Under the pieces are notes generated by a model. The model worked only from the letters and a program-made list of their open reading frames with translations, searched no databases and had not been told where the DNA came from. DNA of 6,551 nt from Bacteriovoracaceae bacterium (GTDB lineage Bacteria > Bdellovibrionota > UBA1018), in the NCBI GenBank assembly GCA_023250795.1, contig JAHFAB010000107.1, positions 1 to 6,551 of the forward strand. Reading direction: 5' to 3'. How positions within the stretch are numbered: position 1 is the first letter of the stretch; each line of letters starts with the position of its first letter. Shown here in pieces: positions 1 to 6,365 of this stretch. A program made the position numbers and the translations under genes.

Positions 1-1544
1 GTGATTTGAGAAATCGATTTTCTAGCCATCTCTTTGGACTCTCCGTCAGCTTTTTTGACAAACACCGCATTGGAGACCTCATGTCTTTAGCCACTAATGA
101 TGTTGAGGCAATTCGAATGGCGATGGGAGCTGGCCTCCTCACCTTGGCTGACGCGGTTTTTTATATCTCCACTGTCCCGATTGCAATGATTCTACTCTCT
201 CCAAAACTAACAGCCCTAGCATTCGCTCCGCTTATTTTGATCCCATGGCTCACTGTCAGAAATGAGAGACTGATCCAGAGTCGCTTTCGTCAAGTGCAGG
301 AGTACTTCAGTAAACTCTCTGCCATGGCCCAGGAGAATCTAAACGGCATTCGAGTGATCAAAGCTTTTGCTCGCGAAGATGCCCAGATTGAAAGATTTAG
401 AAAATCTGGAGAAGAATTTATTGCCCTCAACCTCAAACTTTCTAAAGTCCAATCCGCGTTTGGGCCAAGCCTTGATTTTGTGATGAGTATGGGTTTAGTG
501 CTTTTGCTTTTTTTTGGAGGCAACGGGGTTATCGAAGGGACCGTGACTCTAGGAACTTTTGTGGCTTTTCAGAGGTACATTCAAAAAATGATTTGGCCAA
601 TGTCAGCGATTGGGCACTCTCTCACTTTTTATCAGAAATCGATTGCAAGTTCGATGAGGATTAAGGAAATTTTTTCAATTCAAACCGACGTCCCTGAACC
701 TGTAACTCCACTCTCACCCAGATCTACAACTACGGAAGCTATCAAAGGCAAAGTAGAATTTAGAAATCTGAGTTTCTCTTTTCCTGGAGCCTCCAAAGCT
801 TCGCTCAGTCAAGTGACTATGACGATTTACTCCGGAGAGAGAGTCGCTTTTATAGGTGCTATTGGATCAGGAAAATCTGCTCTTTTATCACTCCTCCCTA
901 GACTCTATCCCATCCAAAGAGAAATGCTTTTCATTGATGACATAGACATCAATGACTGGTCATTGGATGAGCTCAGACAGCGAGTTGGGTATGTCAGCCA
1001 GGACGTTTTTTTATTTAGTGACAGCGTAACAGAAAACGTAGCTTTTGGTTTGGCCGAGTGGAGAAATCAACCCACTAAAACAGATCCAGTGCAAGAAGCT
1101 GCACAATTAGCTGCAGTTCACGAAGACGTCCTCTCTTTGGGAGAAGGCTACCTGACTAAACTGGGAGAGCGAGGAGTGAATTTATCCGGAGGCCAAAGAC
1201 AGCGTCTAACGATTGCCAGAGCTCTCGCAAAACAACCTGAAATACTCGTATTAGATGACGCTCTTTCTTCTGTAGATGTAGAAACTGAAGAAAAGATTCT
1301 CAAAAGCTTGCGCTCTCGTCCCAGAAGAAACACAGAAATTATTGCAGCTCATCGCATATCTACAATCAAAGACGCTGACAGAATTGTAGTTCTGAAAAAT
1401 GGAATTGTACAACAAACGGGGAGTCATTCAAAACTCCTCAGAGATAAGCAAGGGCCTTATAGAAAATTTTACGATAATCAACGTTCGAAAGAAGATCTGG
1501 ATCGGTTTATAGAAAATTATGAAAAACAAAGAGTCACATTATAA
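1..1544 (+). CDS. ABC exporter half-transporter, subunit A (5' partial; degenerate catalytic site, intact LSGGQ)
   Basis: This is an inner-membrane ABC exporter subunit with a transmembrane domain fused to a nucleotide-binding domain. The window opens inside the gene: codons run from position 3 (Asp-Leu-Arg-Asn-Arg), which matches the conserved stretch before the first intracellular loop. The TTG at position 6 is therefore not a start, and roughly 70-90 N-terminal residues including TM1-2 are missing. Hydrophobic segments for TM3-6 lie at about 115-270 and 455-620, with the ICL1 'ATNDVEA' motif between. The nucleotide-binding domain shows Walker A GAIGSGKS (855-878), Q-loop Gln (999-1001), canonical signature LSGGQ (1182-1196), Walker B ILVLDD with Asp in place of the catalytic Glu (1257-1259), and the H-loop His (1350-1352). 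Known family behaviour: Glu-to-Asp here marks the degenerate-site subunit of heterodimeric exporters (TM287/288, BmrCD, LmrCD type). The next gene overlaps its 3' end and supplies the matching partner. The substrate (drug, lipid or peptide) cannot be told from sequence. Confidence 0.95.
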   Translation, partial: DLRNRFSSHLFGLSVSFFDKHRIGDLMSLATNDVEAIRMAMGAGLLTLADAVFYISTVPIAMILLSPKLTALAFAPLILIPWLTVRNERLIQSRFRQVQEYFSKLSAMAQENLNGIRVIKAFAREDAQIERFRKSGEEFIALNLKLSKVQSAFGPSLDFVMSMGLVLLLFFGGNGVIEGTVTLGTFVAFQRYIQKMIWPMSAIGHSLTFYQKSIASSMRIKEIFSIQTDVPEPVTPLSPRSTTTEAIKGKVEFRNLSFSFPGASKASLSQVTMTIYSGERVAFIGAIGSGKSALLSLLPRLYPIQREMLFIDDIDINDWSLDELRQRVGYVSQDVFLFSDSVTENVAFGLAEWRNQPTKTDPVQEAAQLAAVHEDVLSLGEGYLTKLGERGVNLSGGQRQRLTIARALAKQPEILVLDDALSSVDVETEEKILKSLRSRPRRNTEIIAAHRISTIKDADRIVVLKNGIVQQTGSHSKLLRDKQGPYRKFYDNQRSKEDLDRFIENYEKQRVTL

Positions 1545-3363
1545 AGACATCTACCTTGATGTCGAAGAGTCAGAGTCCAGACCCACTCAAAAGAGAACTG
1601 TGCTCTATTTACTGCGTTATATTCTGCATTTCAAAACTCTAGTTTTTGCGGGTATTCTCATGATCTTAGTGAGTACCTCTGCGATTCTTTTAGAACCCAG
1701 GATTTTTGGTTATGCGATTGACGAAGCCATTATTCCAAAAAGATGGAGCTACCTCAAACAACTGACCCTTCTCTTTTTCTTTGTCGAGTGCTTCCGAGTC
1801 GGTGCAATGATTGCTCAAGGCTACCTCTTCGAATGCCTCGGGCAAAACGTGATGCAAAAACTCAGAATTGCCCTCTTTTCTCACCTTCAAATTATTCCTG
1901 TTTCAGTTTACGACAAACACTCAGTTGGAAAACTAGTCACTCGTGTTACAAACGATGTTTCGGCTCTGGCAGAAATGTTCACCTCCGGGTTTGTGACCAT
2001 GTTTGGAAACATCTTGGTCGTTTTTGGCATTGTGATCTGGCTTTTAGTTCTGAATTTTAAACTAGGACTCATTGCGGTTTCAATCTTTCCATTCTTATTG
2101 GTTTCGACTTACTATTTTACAGACAAACTTCGAGTGGCCTATAGAAATGCTCGAAGCAAACTTTCTGCTCTCAATGCATTTTTGGCAGAAAACATTTTGG
2201 GTGTAAAAGTAGTCCAGCTTTTTAACAGACAAAAGCTTCACCTCTCACGCTTTAACAGGATAAACCATTGGTATTCGGAAGCACAAATCGGAACTGTTAA
2301 ACTTTATGCCTATTTTCAGCCCACCATTACGATAGCCGCAGGGATTTCGATGGCTTTGGTGATTTGGTACGGATCTAAAATGGCACTCTCTTCTGAGATT
2401 AAGCTTGGGATCCTGGTCGCATTTTTCTCTTACATTCAAGCTTTGTTTCAACCCATTCGAGATATTGCAGATAAGTGGAACATTTTTCTCTCAGGAATTA
2501 CTTCGGCAGAAAGAATTTTTTCTATCTTAGACTGGAAAACAGAAATTAATCCAGAGACAGGATTAAGAGCTACCCAGTCTGATCCCAGTATCCTAGGACA
2601 TATTGTGTTTGAAAATGTCTGGTTTGCATATAACGAACCCAATTGGGTCCTCAAAGATTTTACATTTGAAATCAAACCTGGGATGAAGGTGGGAGTTGTA
2701 GGTCACACCGGAGCTGGTAAAACGACCATCATTAGCTTACTCATGCGCTTTTATGATCCACAAAAAGGAAGAATCTTACTCGATGGAAAAGACTTGCGCT
2801 CTTATGACAAACGAACGTTGAGAGCTTCATTGGGTTTAGTCCAACAAGATGTATTTTTATTTTCTGGATCCACTTTAGATAATATTACGCTTTGGAAAGA
2901 ACCGACTGACTTTATGAGTGAAAAAATATTTTCCACTCTCAGTGTTTTGGGTCTATCCAGGTGGCTTAATCAAAGCGCGTCAGCTTTAGATGAAAGAGGC
3001 TCAAATCTCTCCATGGGAGAAAGACAGGTCATTGCCTTCACCCGTGCTCTTGCGTCCGATCCTAAAATTTGGATTTTAGATGAGGCGAGCGCCAATATTG
3101 ATTCTGATACAGAAGAAAAAATGGCCGAGGTTTTATCTGTTACTGCACAAGGAAAAACTCAGGTCTGGATTGCTCACCGAATGGCTACTGTCAGAAATGC
3201 AGATATCATTTTAGTTTTGAACAAAGGGTTACTGGTGGAAAAAGGGAATCATCATGAGCTCATGACTAAAAAAGGGATCTATGCAAAACTTTATGAGTTT
3301 CAGGAGTATTTTCAGAGTGAGGAGTTGGAAACCGCAAGCGAATTTGTACCAAATTCTATATAA
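1519..3363 (+). CDS. ABC exporter half-transporter, subunit B (catalytic Glu intact, degenerate LSMGE signature)
   Basis: This 614-residue protein is a full-length half-transporter and the likely obligate partner of the upstream gene. The ATG at 1519 lies inside the upstream gene, a 26-base overlap. No convincing Shine-Dalgarno is visible, so translational coupling is likely. The N-terminal half carries about six hydrophobic segments (roughly residues 30-55, 70-95, 150-190 and 265-315), an ICL1 motif 'RVTNDVSA' and an ICL2 motif 'AENILGVKVVQLF'. The nucleotide-binding domain has an A-loop Tyr ('WFAYNEP'), Walker A GHTGAGKT (395-402), Q-loop Gln443, signature LSMGE (497-501) in place of LSGGQ, Walker B ILDE with catalytic Glu522, and H-loop His553. 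In a head-to-tail dimer, this Walker A/B pairs with subunit A's LSGGQ to form the competent ATP site. Subunit A's Asp-bearing Walker B pairs with LSMGE to form the degenerate site. It is most like multidrug or lipid exporters of the BmrCD/LmrCD class; the substrate is unknown. The gene ends with TAA, and no terminator hairpin follows before the next gene 23 bases on. Confidence 0.95.
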   Translation: MKNKESHYKDIYLDVEESESRPTQKRTVLYLLRYILHFKTLVFAGILMILVSTSAILLEPRIFGYAIDEAIIPKRWSYLKQLTLLFFFVECFRVGAMIAQGYLFECLGQNVMQKLRIALFSHLQIIPVSVYDKHSVGKLVTRVTNDVSALAEMFTSGFVTMFGNILVVFGIVIWLLVLNFKLGLIAVSIFPFLLVSTYYFTDKLRVAYRNARSKLSALNAFLAENILGVKVVQLFNRQKLHLSRFNRINHWYSEAQIGTVKLYAYFQPTITIAAGISMALVIWYGSKMALSSEIKLGILVAFFSYIQALFQPIRDIADKWNIFLSGITSAERIFSILDWKTEINPETGLRATQSDPSILGHIVFENVWFAYNEPNWVLKDFTFEIKPGMKVGVVGHTGAGKTTIISLLMRFYDPQKGRILLDGKDLRSYDKRTLRASLGLVQQDVFLFSGSTLDNITLWKEPTDFMSEKIFSTLSVLGLSRWLNQSASALDERGSNLSMGERQVIAFTRALASDPKIWILDEASANIDSDTEEKMAEVLSVTAQGKTQVWIAHRMATVRNADIILVLNKGLLVEKGNHHELMTKKGIYAKLYEFQEYFQSEELETASEFVPNSI

Positions 3364-3500
3364 AAAATAAATAATATCAGTATGTTATGTTTATTATGTA
3401 GCCTTTTTGGCAACAAAAACTTGACGACTTTTTAGACCTCATCAGCGCGATCAGTAATACCGAAGGTATTCCACCAGCATTTGTCTTAAAAGATTACTGG

Positions 3501-3926
3501 GTGACAGAAATTTTACGCACACTCCAATGCTCAGACCTGAATGGAAAATTTCTTTTCAAGGGAGGCACATCTCTTTCTAAAGCGCTCGGTTTGATCAACC
3601 GATTTTCTGAAGATATTGATCTTCTTTTTATTGATGAATCTGAAAGCAAGAATCTGCGTCGCAAGCTCTTAAAAAAAGCAGAGACAATCACGGCTTCTCT
3701 ACCGCTCATTGAATACGACCGCAATAATCCTGACAGTTTTTCGTCTAATGATCACAAGACCTCTTGTTTCAAATATCCTGCTGTGGATGCATCTGGACTT
3801 CTACCCTATATTAAACTAGAGATGGGCTTTAGGGGTGGCTACGAACCATCCACTGTGTTTCAGATTCAATCCATCATTGCGAATAAAATTCTAGCGAAAA
3901 ATCCTAATCAACGTGAAAAAGCCTAG
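3501..3926 (+). CDS. AbiEii N-terminal fragment carrying the nucleotidyltransferase core (translatable piece of the pseudogene)
   Basis: This is the longest open piece of the broken AbiEii gene that has a possible start, a GTG at 3501, giving 141 residues up to the TAG at 3924-3926. The GTG falls inside the conserved KDYWVTEIL motif, so this start would remove about 33 conserved residues. No Shine-Dalgarno precedes it, so it is probably not a genuine start. The piece keeps the GGTSLSK and SEDIDL residues that bind the nucleotide and metal. It lacks the helical C-terminal region with LDPFRTMVEK and ERHLYD. Whether any stable or active product is made is doubtful; it is listed because a gene caller would report it. 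Confidence 0.35.
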   Translation: MTEILRTLQCSDLNGKFLFKGGTSLSKALGLINRFSEDIDLLFIDESESKNLRRKLLKKAETITASLPLIEYDRNNPDSFSSNDHKTSCFKYPAVDASGLLPYIKLEMGFRGGYEPSTVFQIQSIIANKILAKNPNQREKA

Positions 3927-3971
3927 AATCTATCACCATTCGAAATTCGGGTTCTTGATCCGTTCCGTACG

Positions 3972-4325
3972 ATGGTTGAAAAAATTTTCTCACTTCATCG
4001 TGCTTTTCAAGAGGAAAGGCTTCACGAAAAGGAACGCCATCTTTATGATATTTACTTTCTCTTGAAACGTCCTGAAATCTCCTCACGACTTGGAAGTAAG
4101 GAACACCGAAGTATTAAGGAAAATATTGCTTTACATGACTTGAAATTTAATAACAAACACTTACCCGAAAACCTCGATTTCTCAAAAAGCCTGATTTTCT
4201 CAAAAAACCATGCCCAAAGTAGGATAACTCGAAAAACTTATGAAGAAAGCTTGATTTACTTTGGGAAGCGCCCTGGGTTTGACGAGATGATGGAATTCAT
4301 TAATTATTTTTCTAAAAAATTCTAA
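3972..4325 (+). CDS. AbiEii C-terminal fragment (translatable piece of the pseudogene)
   Basis: This 117-residue open piece lies downstream of the second TAG and in the same frame as the N-terminal fragment. Its first ATG is the Met of the conserved LDPFRTMVEK motif, so it is an internal methionine and not a natural start; no Shine-Dalgarno precedes it. It contains the conserved ERHLYDIYFLL helix (about residues 21-31) and the usual AbiEii tail ending near 'FINYFSKKF'. It has no catalytic residues of its own. Forty-five bases separate it from the preceding TAG, and all of them translate as AbiEii-like sequence, which is why both fragments are assigned to one broken gene. Confidence 0.3.
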   Translation: MVEKIFSLHRAFQEERLHEKERHLYDIYFLLKRPEISSRLGSKEHRSIKENIALHDLKFNNKHLPENLDFSKSLIFSKNHAQSRITRKTYEESLIYFGKRPGFDEMMEFINYFSKKF

Positions 4326-4409
4326 CTGATCACAAAAAGTGCTGGCGACTTTGTTTTGAAAGTGGATTCAATTCCGCTTCATGTTAGAATTAAACGTGTA
4401 TAACGCATT

Positions 4410-5171
4410 ATGAACTACCAAAACAAACTTACACAAACCGACAAGATCAACAAGGAAATCCAAGCCTTTCGTCCTATCTCAAAAGACTCCCTCAAGCAGA
4501 TCAAAGAGTATTTCAGGATTGGATTGACCTATTCCAGTAACGCCATTGAGGGCAACACGCTCACTGAAACCGAAACAAAGATTATCCTTGAAGATGGATT
4601 AACCATTGCGGGTAAGTCCCTCAAAGACCACTACGAAGCATCCGGACACAGTGAGGCTTTTGATTTCGTCTATGATCTTGCCAAAAAGAAAACTATTACT
4701 GAGAAAGACATCCAAAATATCCATAGGTTGTTTTACTACAGAATTGACGAGGATAATGCTGGGAAGTATCGCAAGATGTCTGTCGTGATTACTGGAAGTG
4801 ATTTTCGTCCAACAGCCCCCAGCAAACTCCCAGCTCTGATGAAGAAGTTTGAAGCTAAGATTCCTGCGATGAGAAAAAACCTCCATCCCATAGTCTTTGC
4901 TGCAAAGATTCATGAAGAGCTTGTCACGATTCATCCTTTTGTGGATGGCAATGGCAGAATTGCAAGGCTGCTGATGAACCTTGCCCTCATTCAGTCTGAC
5001 TATGTTATTACGATCATCCCACCCGTACTCAGAAGGGATTACATTACGACTGTAAGTCAATGCACCACTGGCAAGAAAGACAATACGAACTTCATCGGTT
5101 TTATTAGCTGTATGGTTTATGAGTCAAGCAAGGACTACCTTAGATTACTCAAGCACCTGAGCAAGAAGTAG
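4410..5171 (+). CDS. Fic-family protein adenylyltransferase with N-terminal inhibitory helix (class II)
   Basis: Fic enzymes transfer AMP (AMPylation), or sometimes another phosphate-containing group, onto hydroxyl side chains of target proteins in the cytosol. This 253-residue protein has the full active-site loop HPFVDGNGRIAR (residues 175-186, bases 4932-4967), with catalytic His175, metal-binding Asp179, and phosphate-binding Asn181, Arg183 and Arg186. The target-docking beta-hairpin is near residues 122-147 ('VVITGSDFRPTAPSKL'). An inhibitory motif of the (S/T)xxxE(G/N) form is present as S43-N-A-I-E47-G48, upstream of the Fic core. By family knowledge, Glu47 would bond Arg186 and hold the enzyme off, which is class II self-inhibition needing no separate antitoxin. 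The protein stops soon after the core at 'YLRLLKHLSKK', without the C-terminal winged helix of many longer Fic proteins. The gene is intact and ends in TAG, with a second in-frame TAG two codons later. The target is unknown. No clear Shine-Dalgarno precedes the ATG, and the gap from the AbiEii remnant is 84 bases. Confidence 0.93.
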   Translation: MNYQNKLTQTDKINKEIQAFRPISKDSLKQIKEYFRIGLTYSSNAIEGNTLTETETKIILEDGLTIAGKSLKDHYEASGHSEAFDFVYDLAKKKTITEKDIQNIHRLFYYRIDEDNAGKYRKMSVVITGSDFRPTAPSKLPALMKKFEAKIPAMRKNLHPIVFAAKIHEELVTIHPFVDGNGRIARLLMNLALIQSDYVITIIPPVLRRDYITTVSQCTTGKKDNTNFIGFISCMVYESSKDYLRLLKHLSKK

Positions 5172-5255
5172 TTATCTTAGGCTGTCAGAAAATTTTGAAC
5201 ATATATTTTTTAGTTATTTTCATTGATTTTATAAATTTTTGTGATATTTATTTTT

Positions 5256-5285
5256 TTGAAAATTTGACCATATTTAGGCTAATAT
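5256..5285 (+). promoter_or_regulatory. Possible sigma-70-type promoter for the HNH gene
   Basis: In the AT-rich gap between the Fic and HNH genes, TTGAAA (5256-5261) and TAATAT (5280-5285) are separated by 18 bases. Transcription would start near 5292, just ahead of the ribosome binding site. Such matches arise easily by chance in AT-rich sequence, so this is weak. Confidence 0.3.
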
Positions 5286-5298
5286 TTTATATATATAT

Positions 5299-5302
5299 GG
5301 AG
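5299..5302 (+). promoter_or_regulatory. Ribosome binding site of the HNH gene
   Basis: GGAG lies 8 bases before the ATG at 5311. It is the clearest Shine-Dalgarno in the window and fixes the HNH start. The overlapping ATG at 5297 is in another frame and stops after two codons. Confidence 0.7.
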
Positions 5303-5310
5303 TAAATTTC

Positions 5311-6339
5311 ATGAACTTACAGCATTTATCCGATCAAGAACTTTGGACTCAAACTCAAAATATCGTTACTCAAGAAAGAAAACACACCACCGATCTTATT
5401 TGGCATCTAAAAGAGGTCTCAAAAAGAAAACTTTATCTCGAAAGAGGATTTTCAAGCTTATACAACTATGTAACGGAGGGCTTGAAATACACCCCTGCAT
5501 CAGCAATGCGAAGAATTAAAGCCATGAAGTTACTCAGAACATTGCCAAAAAAAGCCCAAAAGAAGGTAGAGGAATCGTTGAACACGGGCAAAGTGTCGCT
5601 GAGTAATGTGAGTTCGTTGCAAAGTTTCTTAGAGAAAGAGAAAAAAGATTTTACTCCTGAAGCAAAACAAGAGCTCTTCAATAAGATTGAAGGGAAGTCT
5701 CAAGAAGAATGTCAAAAATTTCTTTTTTCAATCAGTGACAATCCGGAAATACTCCCTCAAGAACGAAGCCGTATTGTTTCTGCAACGAAAACAGAGTTAA
5801 AACTAACAGTAGAAGAAAAGCTCATGCAAAACATCCAACGGCTCAAAGAACTGACAGCTCATAAAAACCCGAACCCAACTTTTGCAGAAATATTTGAGAT
5901 GTCTACGGAATATATGCTGAATCAAATTGACCCGGAGAGAAAACACAAAAAAGTGAAGGAAAAAAAGAATGAGACTCAAGCACAAAACTTCGCTGCGAAG
6001 TCTCCAAACAGTGGAAATATCAAAGAAATAAATTTAGAAACCCAAAATACACATCAAAAAGATGTTCCAAAAAATACCCCTCCACTTTCAGAAGCAACCA
6101 TAAAAAGGGCTGTCCACAAACGCGACCATTACATGTGCACGTTCAAAGACCCTCTCACGGGTAAAATATGTGGATGCAAATATGGACTCGAACTTGATCA
6201 TATTTTACCAGTCGCCATTGGAGGGGAAACAACCATTGACAACTTACGAGTCCGATGTAAACCGCATAATTTTCTGGAAGCGGAGAGAGTTTTTGGAAAA
6301 GCTAATATGGATCAGTATTATAAAAAAGATCGAGTTTAA
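5311..6339 (+). CDS. HNH endonuclease-motif protein with helical N-terminal domain
   Basis: This 342-residue protein is a probable DNA nuclease with a metal-bound beta-beta-alpha HNH fold at its C-terminus. Residues 1-80 are helical and charged, with the motifs 'QERKHTTDLIWHL', 'RGFSSLYNYV' and 'SAMRRIKAMKLL' (the last like a DNA-contacting helix). Residues 80-205 continue helical. Residues 208-258 are a low-complexity, Lys/Asn/Gln-rich flexible linker. The HNH module spans about 262-335: Cys276 and the Cys287/Cys289 pair probably belong to a structural zinc site together with Cys316, and the LELDHI motif supplies Asp296 and His297. Asn311 ('DNLRVRC') and His319-Asn320 complete the signature. 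The N-terminal layout resembles a family I associate with many paralogues in Bdellovibrio-like bacteria; its role there is unknown to me. No methyltransferase or immunity gene adjoins it, so a restriction role is not supported. A gap of 139 bases and its own Shine-Dalgarno suggest it is transcribed separately from the Fic gene. The substrate is unknown. Confidence 0.85.
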   Translation: MNLQHLSDQELWTQTQNIVTQERKHTTDLIWHLKEVSKRKLYLERGFSSLYNYVTEGLKYTPASAMRRIKAMKLLRTLPKKAQKKVEESLNTGKVSLSNVSSLQSFLEKEKKDFTPEAKQELFNKIEGKSQEECQKFLFSISDNPEILPQERSRIVSATKTELKLTVEEKLMQNIQRLKELTAHKNPNPTFAEIFEMSTEYMLNQIDPERKHKKVKEKKNETQAQNFAAKSPNSGNIKEINLETQNTHQKDVPKNTPPLSEATIKRAVHKRDHYMCTFKDPLTGKICGCKYGLELDHILPVAIGGETTIDNLRVRCKPHNFLEAERVFGKANMDQYYKKDRV

Positions 6340-6365
6340 TTTCACAATAAGGCGCACTTTATAAA

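Larger units (their letters stand above)
3387..4325 (+). pseudogene. AbiEii-type nucleotidyltransferase toxin gene broken by two in-frame TAG codons
   Basis: One reading frame from 3402 to the TAA at 4323-4325 encodes about 307 codons that match the usual length and motif order of AbiEii (DUF1814/COG2253) nucleotidyltransferases, except for a TAG at 3924-3926. A second TAG at 3399-3401 separates this frame from its only in-frame ATGs (3387 and 3396). Motifs in order are KDYWV (3489-3503), the nucleotidyltransferase signature GGTSLSK (3561-3581) with SEDIDL (3606-3623), IKLEMGF (about 3810), LDPFRTMVEK (3954-3983) and ERHLYDIYFLL (4032-4064). Homology is seamless across the second TAG ('QREKA', stop, 'NLSPFEIRVLDP'), so nothing is missing but the stopped codon. 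AbiEii proteins are the toxin half of type IV toxin-antitoxin and abortive-infection pairs. The AbiEi antitoxin that normally sits immediately upstream is absent; the ABC exporter gene is there instead. The simplest reading is a decayed orphan toxin. Sequencing error or amber suppression are less likely alternatives. Confidence 0.85.
5172..5310 (+). other. AT-rich intergenic gap between the Fic and HNH genes
   Basis: These 139 bases are strikingly A/T-rich (runs such as 5206-5216, 5251-5257 and the TA run at 5288-5298) compared with the flanking coding sequence. They contain no credible ORF and no clear terminator hairpin for the Fic gene. The heptamer TTAGGCT occurs twice (5177-5183 and 5274-5280), which may be chance. 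The gap holds the possible promoter and Shine-Dalgarno of the HNH gene. Confidence 0.5.

Noticed and set aside
6..8. TTG at position 6 as the start of the first ABC gene
   Set aside because: Conserved family sequence continues upstream (Asp codon at 3-5) and TM1-2 would be missing; the gene is cut by the window edge.
1743..2060. 105-residue plus-strand frame inside ABC subunit B
   Set aside because: The overlapping frame of subunit B carries the expected membrane-domain sequence; this one has no family resemblance and no start signal.
3399..3926. Genome-wide reassignment of TAG as a sense codon
   Set aside because: TAG ends the Fic gene at its natural C-terminus (with another in-frame TAG two codons on) and also ends the sigma-54 regulator just past its HTH, so TAG acts as a stop here. 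Local suppression is not excluded but is unlikely.
4599..5060. 153-residue open frame on the minus strand inside the Fic gene
   Set aside because: It lies wholly antisense to an intact Fic core and its translation shows no recognisable motif; it is a shadow of the Fic coding sequence.
3387..5171. AbiEii and Fic genes as a toxin-antitoxin pair
   Set aside because: Both belong to enzyme (toxin-type) families, the AbiEii gene is broken, and the Fic protein carries its own inhibitory helix, so neither looks like the antidote of the other.
5264..5293. TTGACC with TTATAT (17-base spacing) as the HNH promoter
   Set aside because: Transcription would begin at or within the GGAG ribosome binding site, leaving no usable leader; the TTGAAA/TAATAT pair fits better.
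5311..6339. HNH gene as part of a restriction-modification system or homing intron
   Set aside because: No methyltransferase, specificity subunit, intron fold or interrupted host gene is visible around it.
6170..6364. 64-residue plus-strand frame overlapping the HNH 3' end
   Set aside because: It overlaps the conserved HNH motif in another frame and has no Shine-Dalgarno or recognisable motif.
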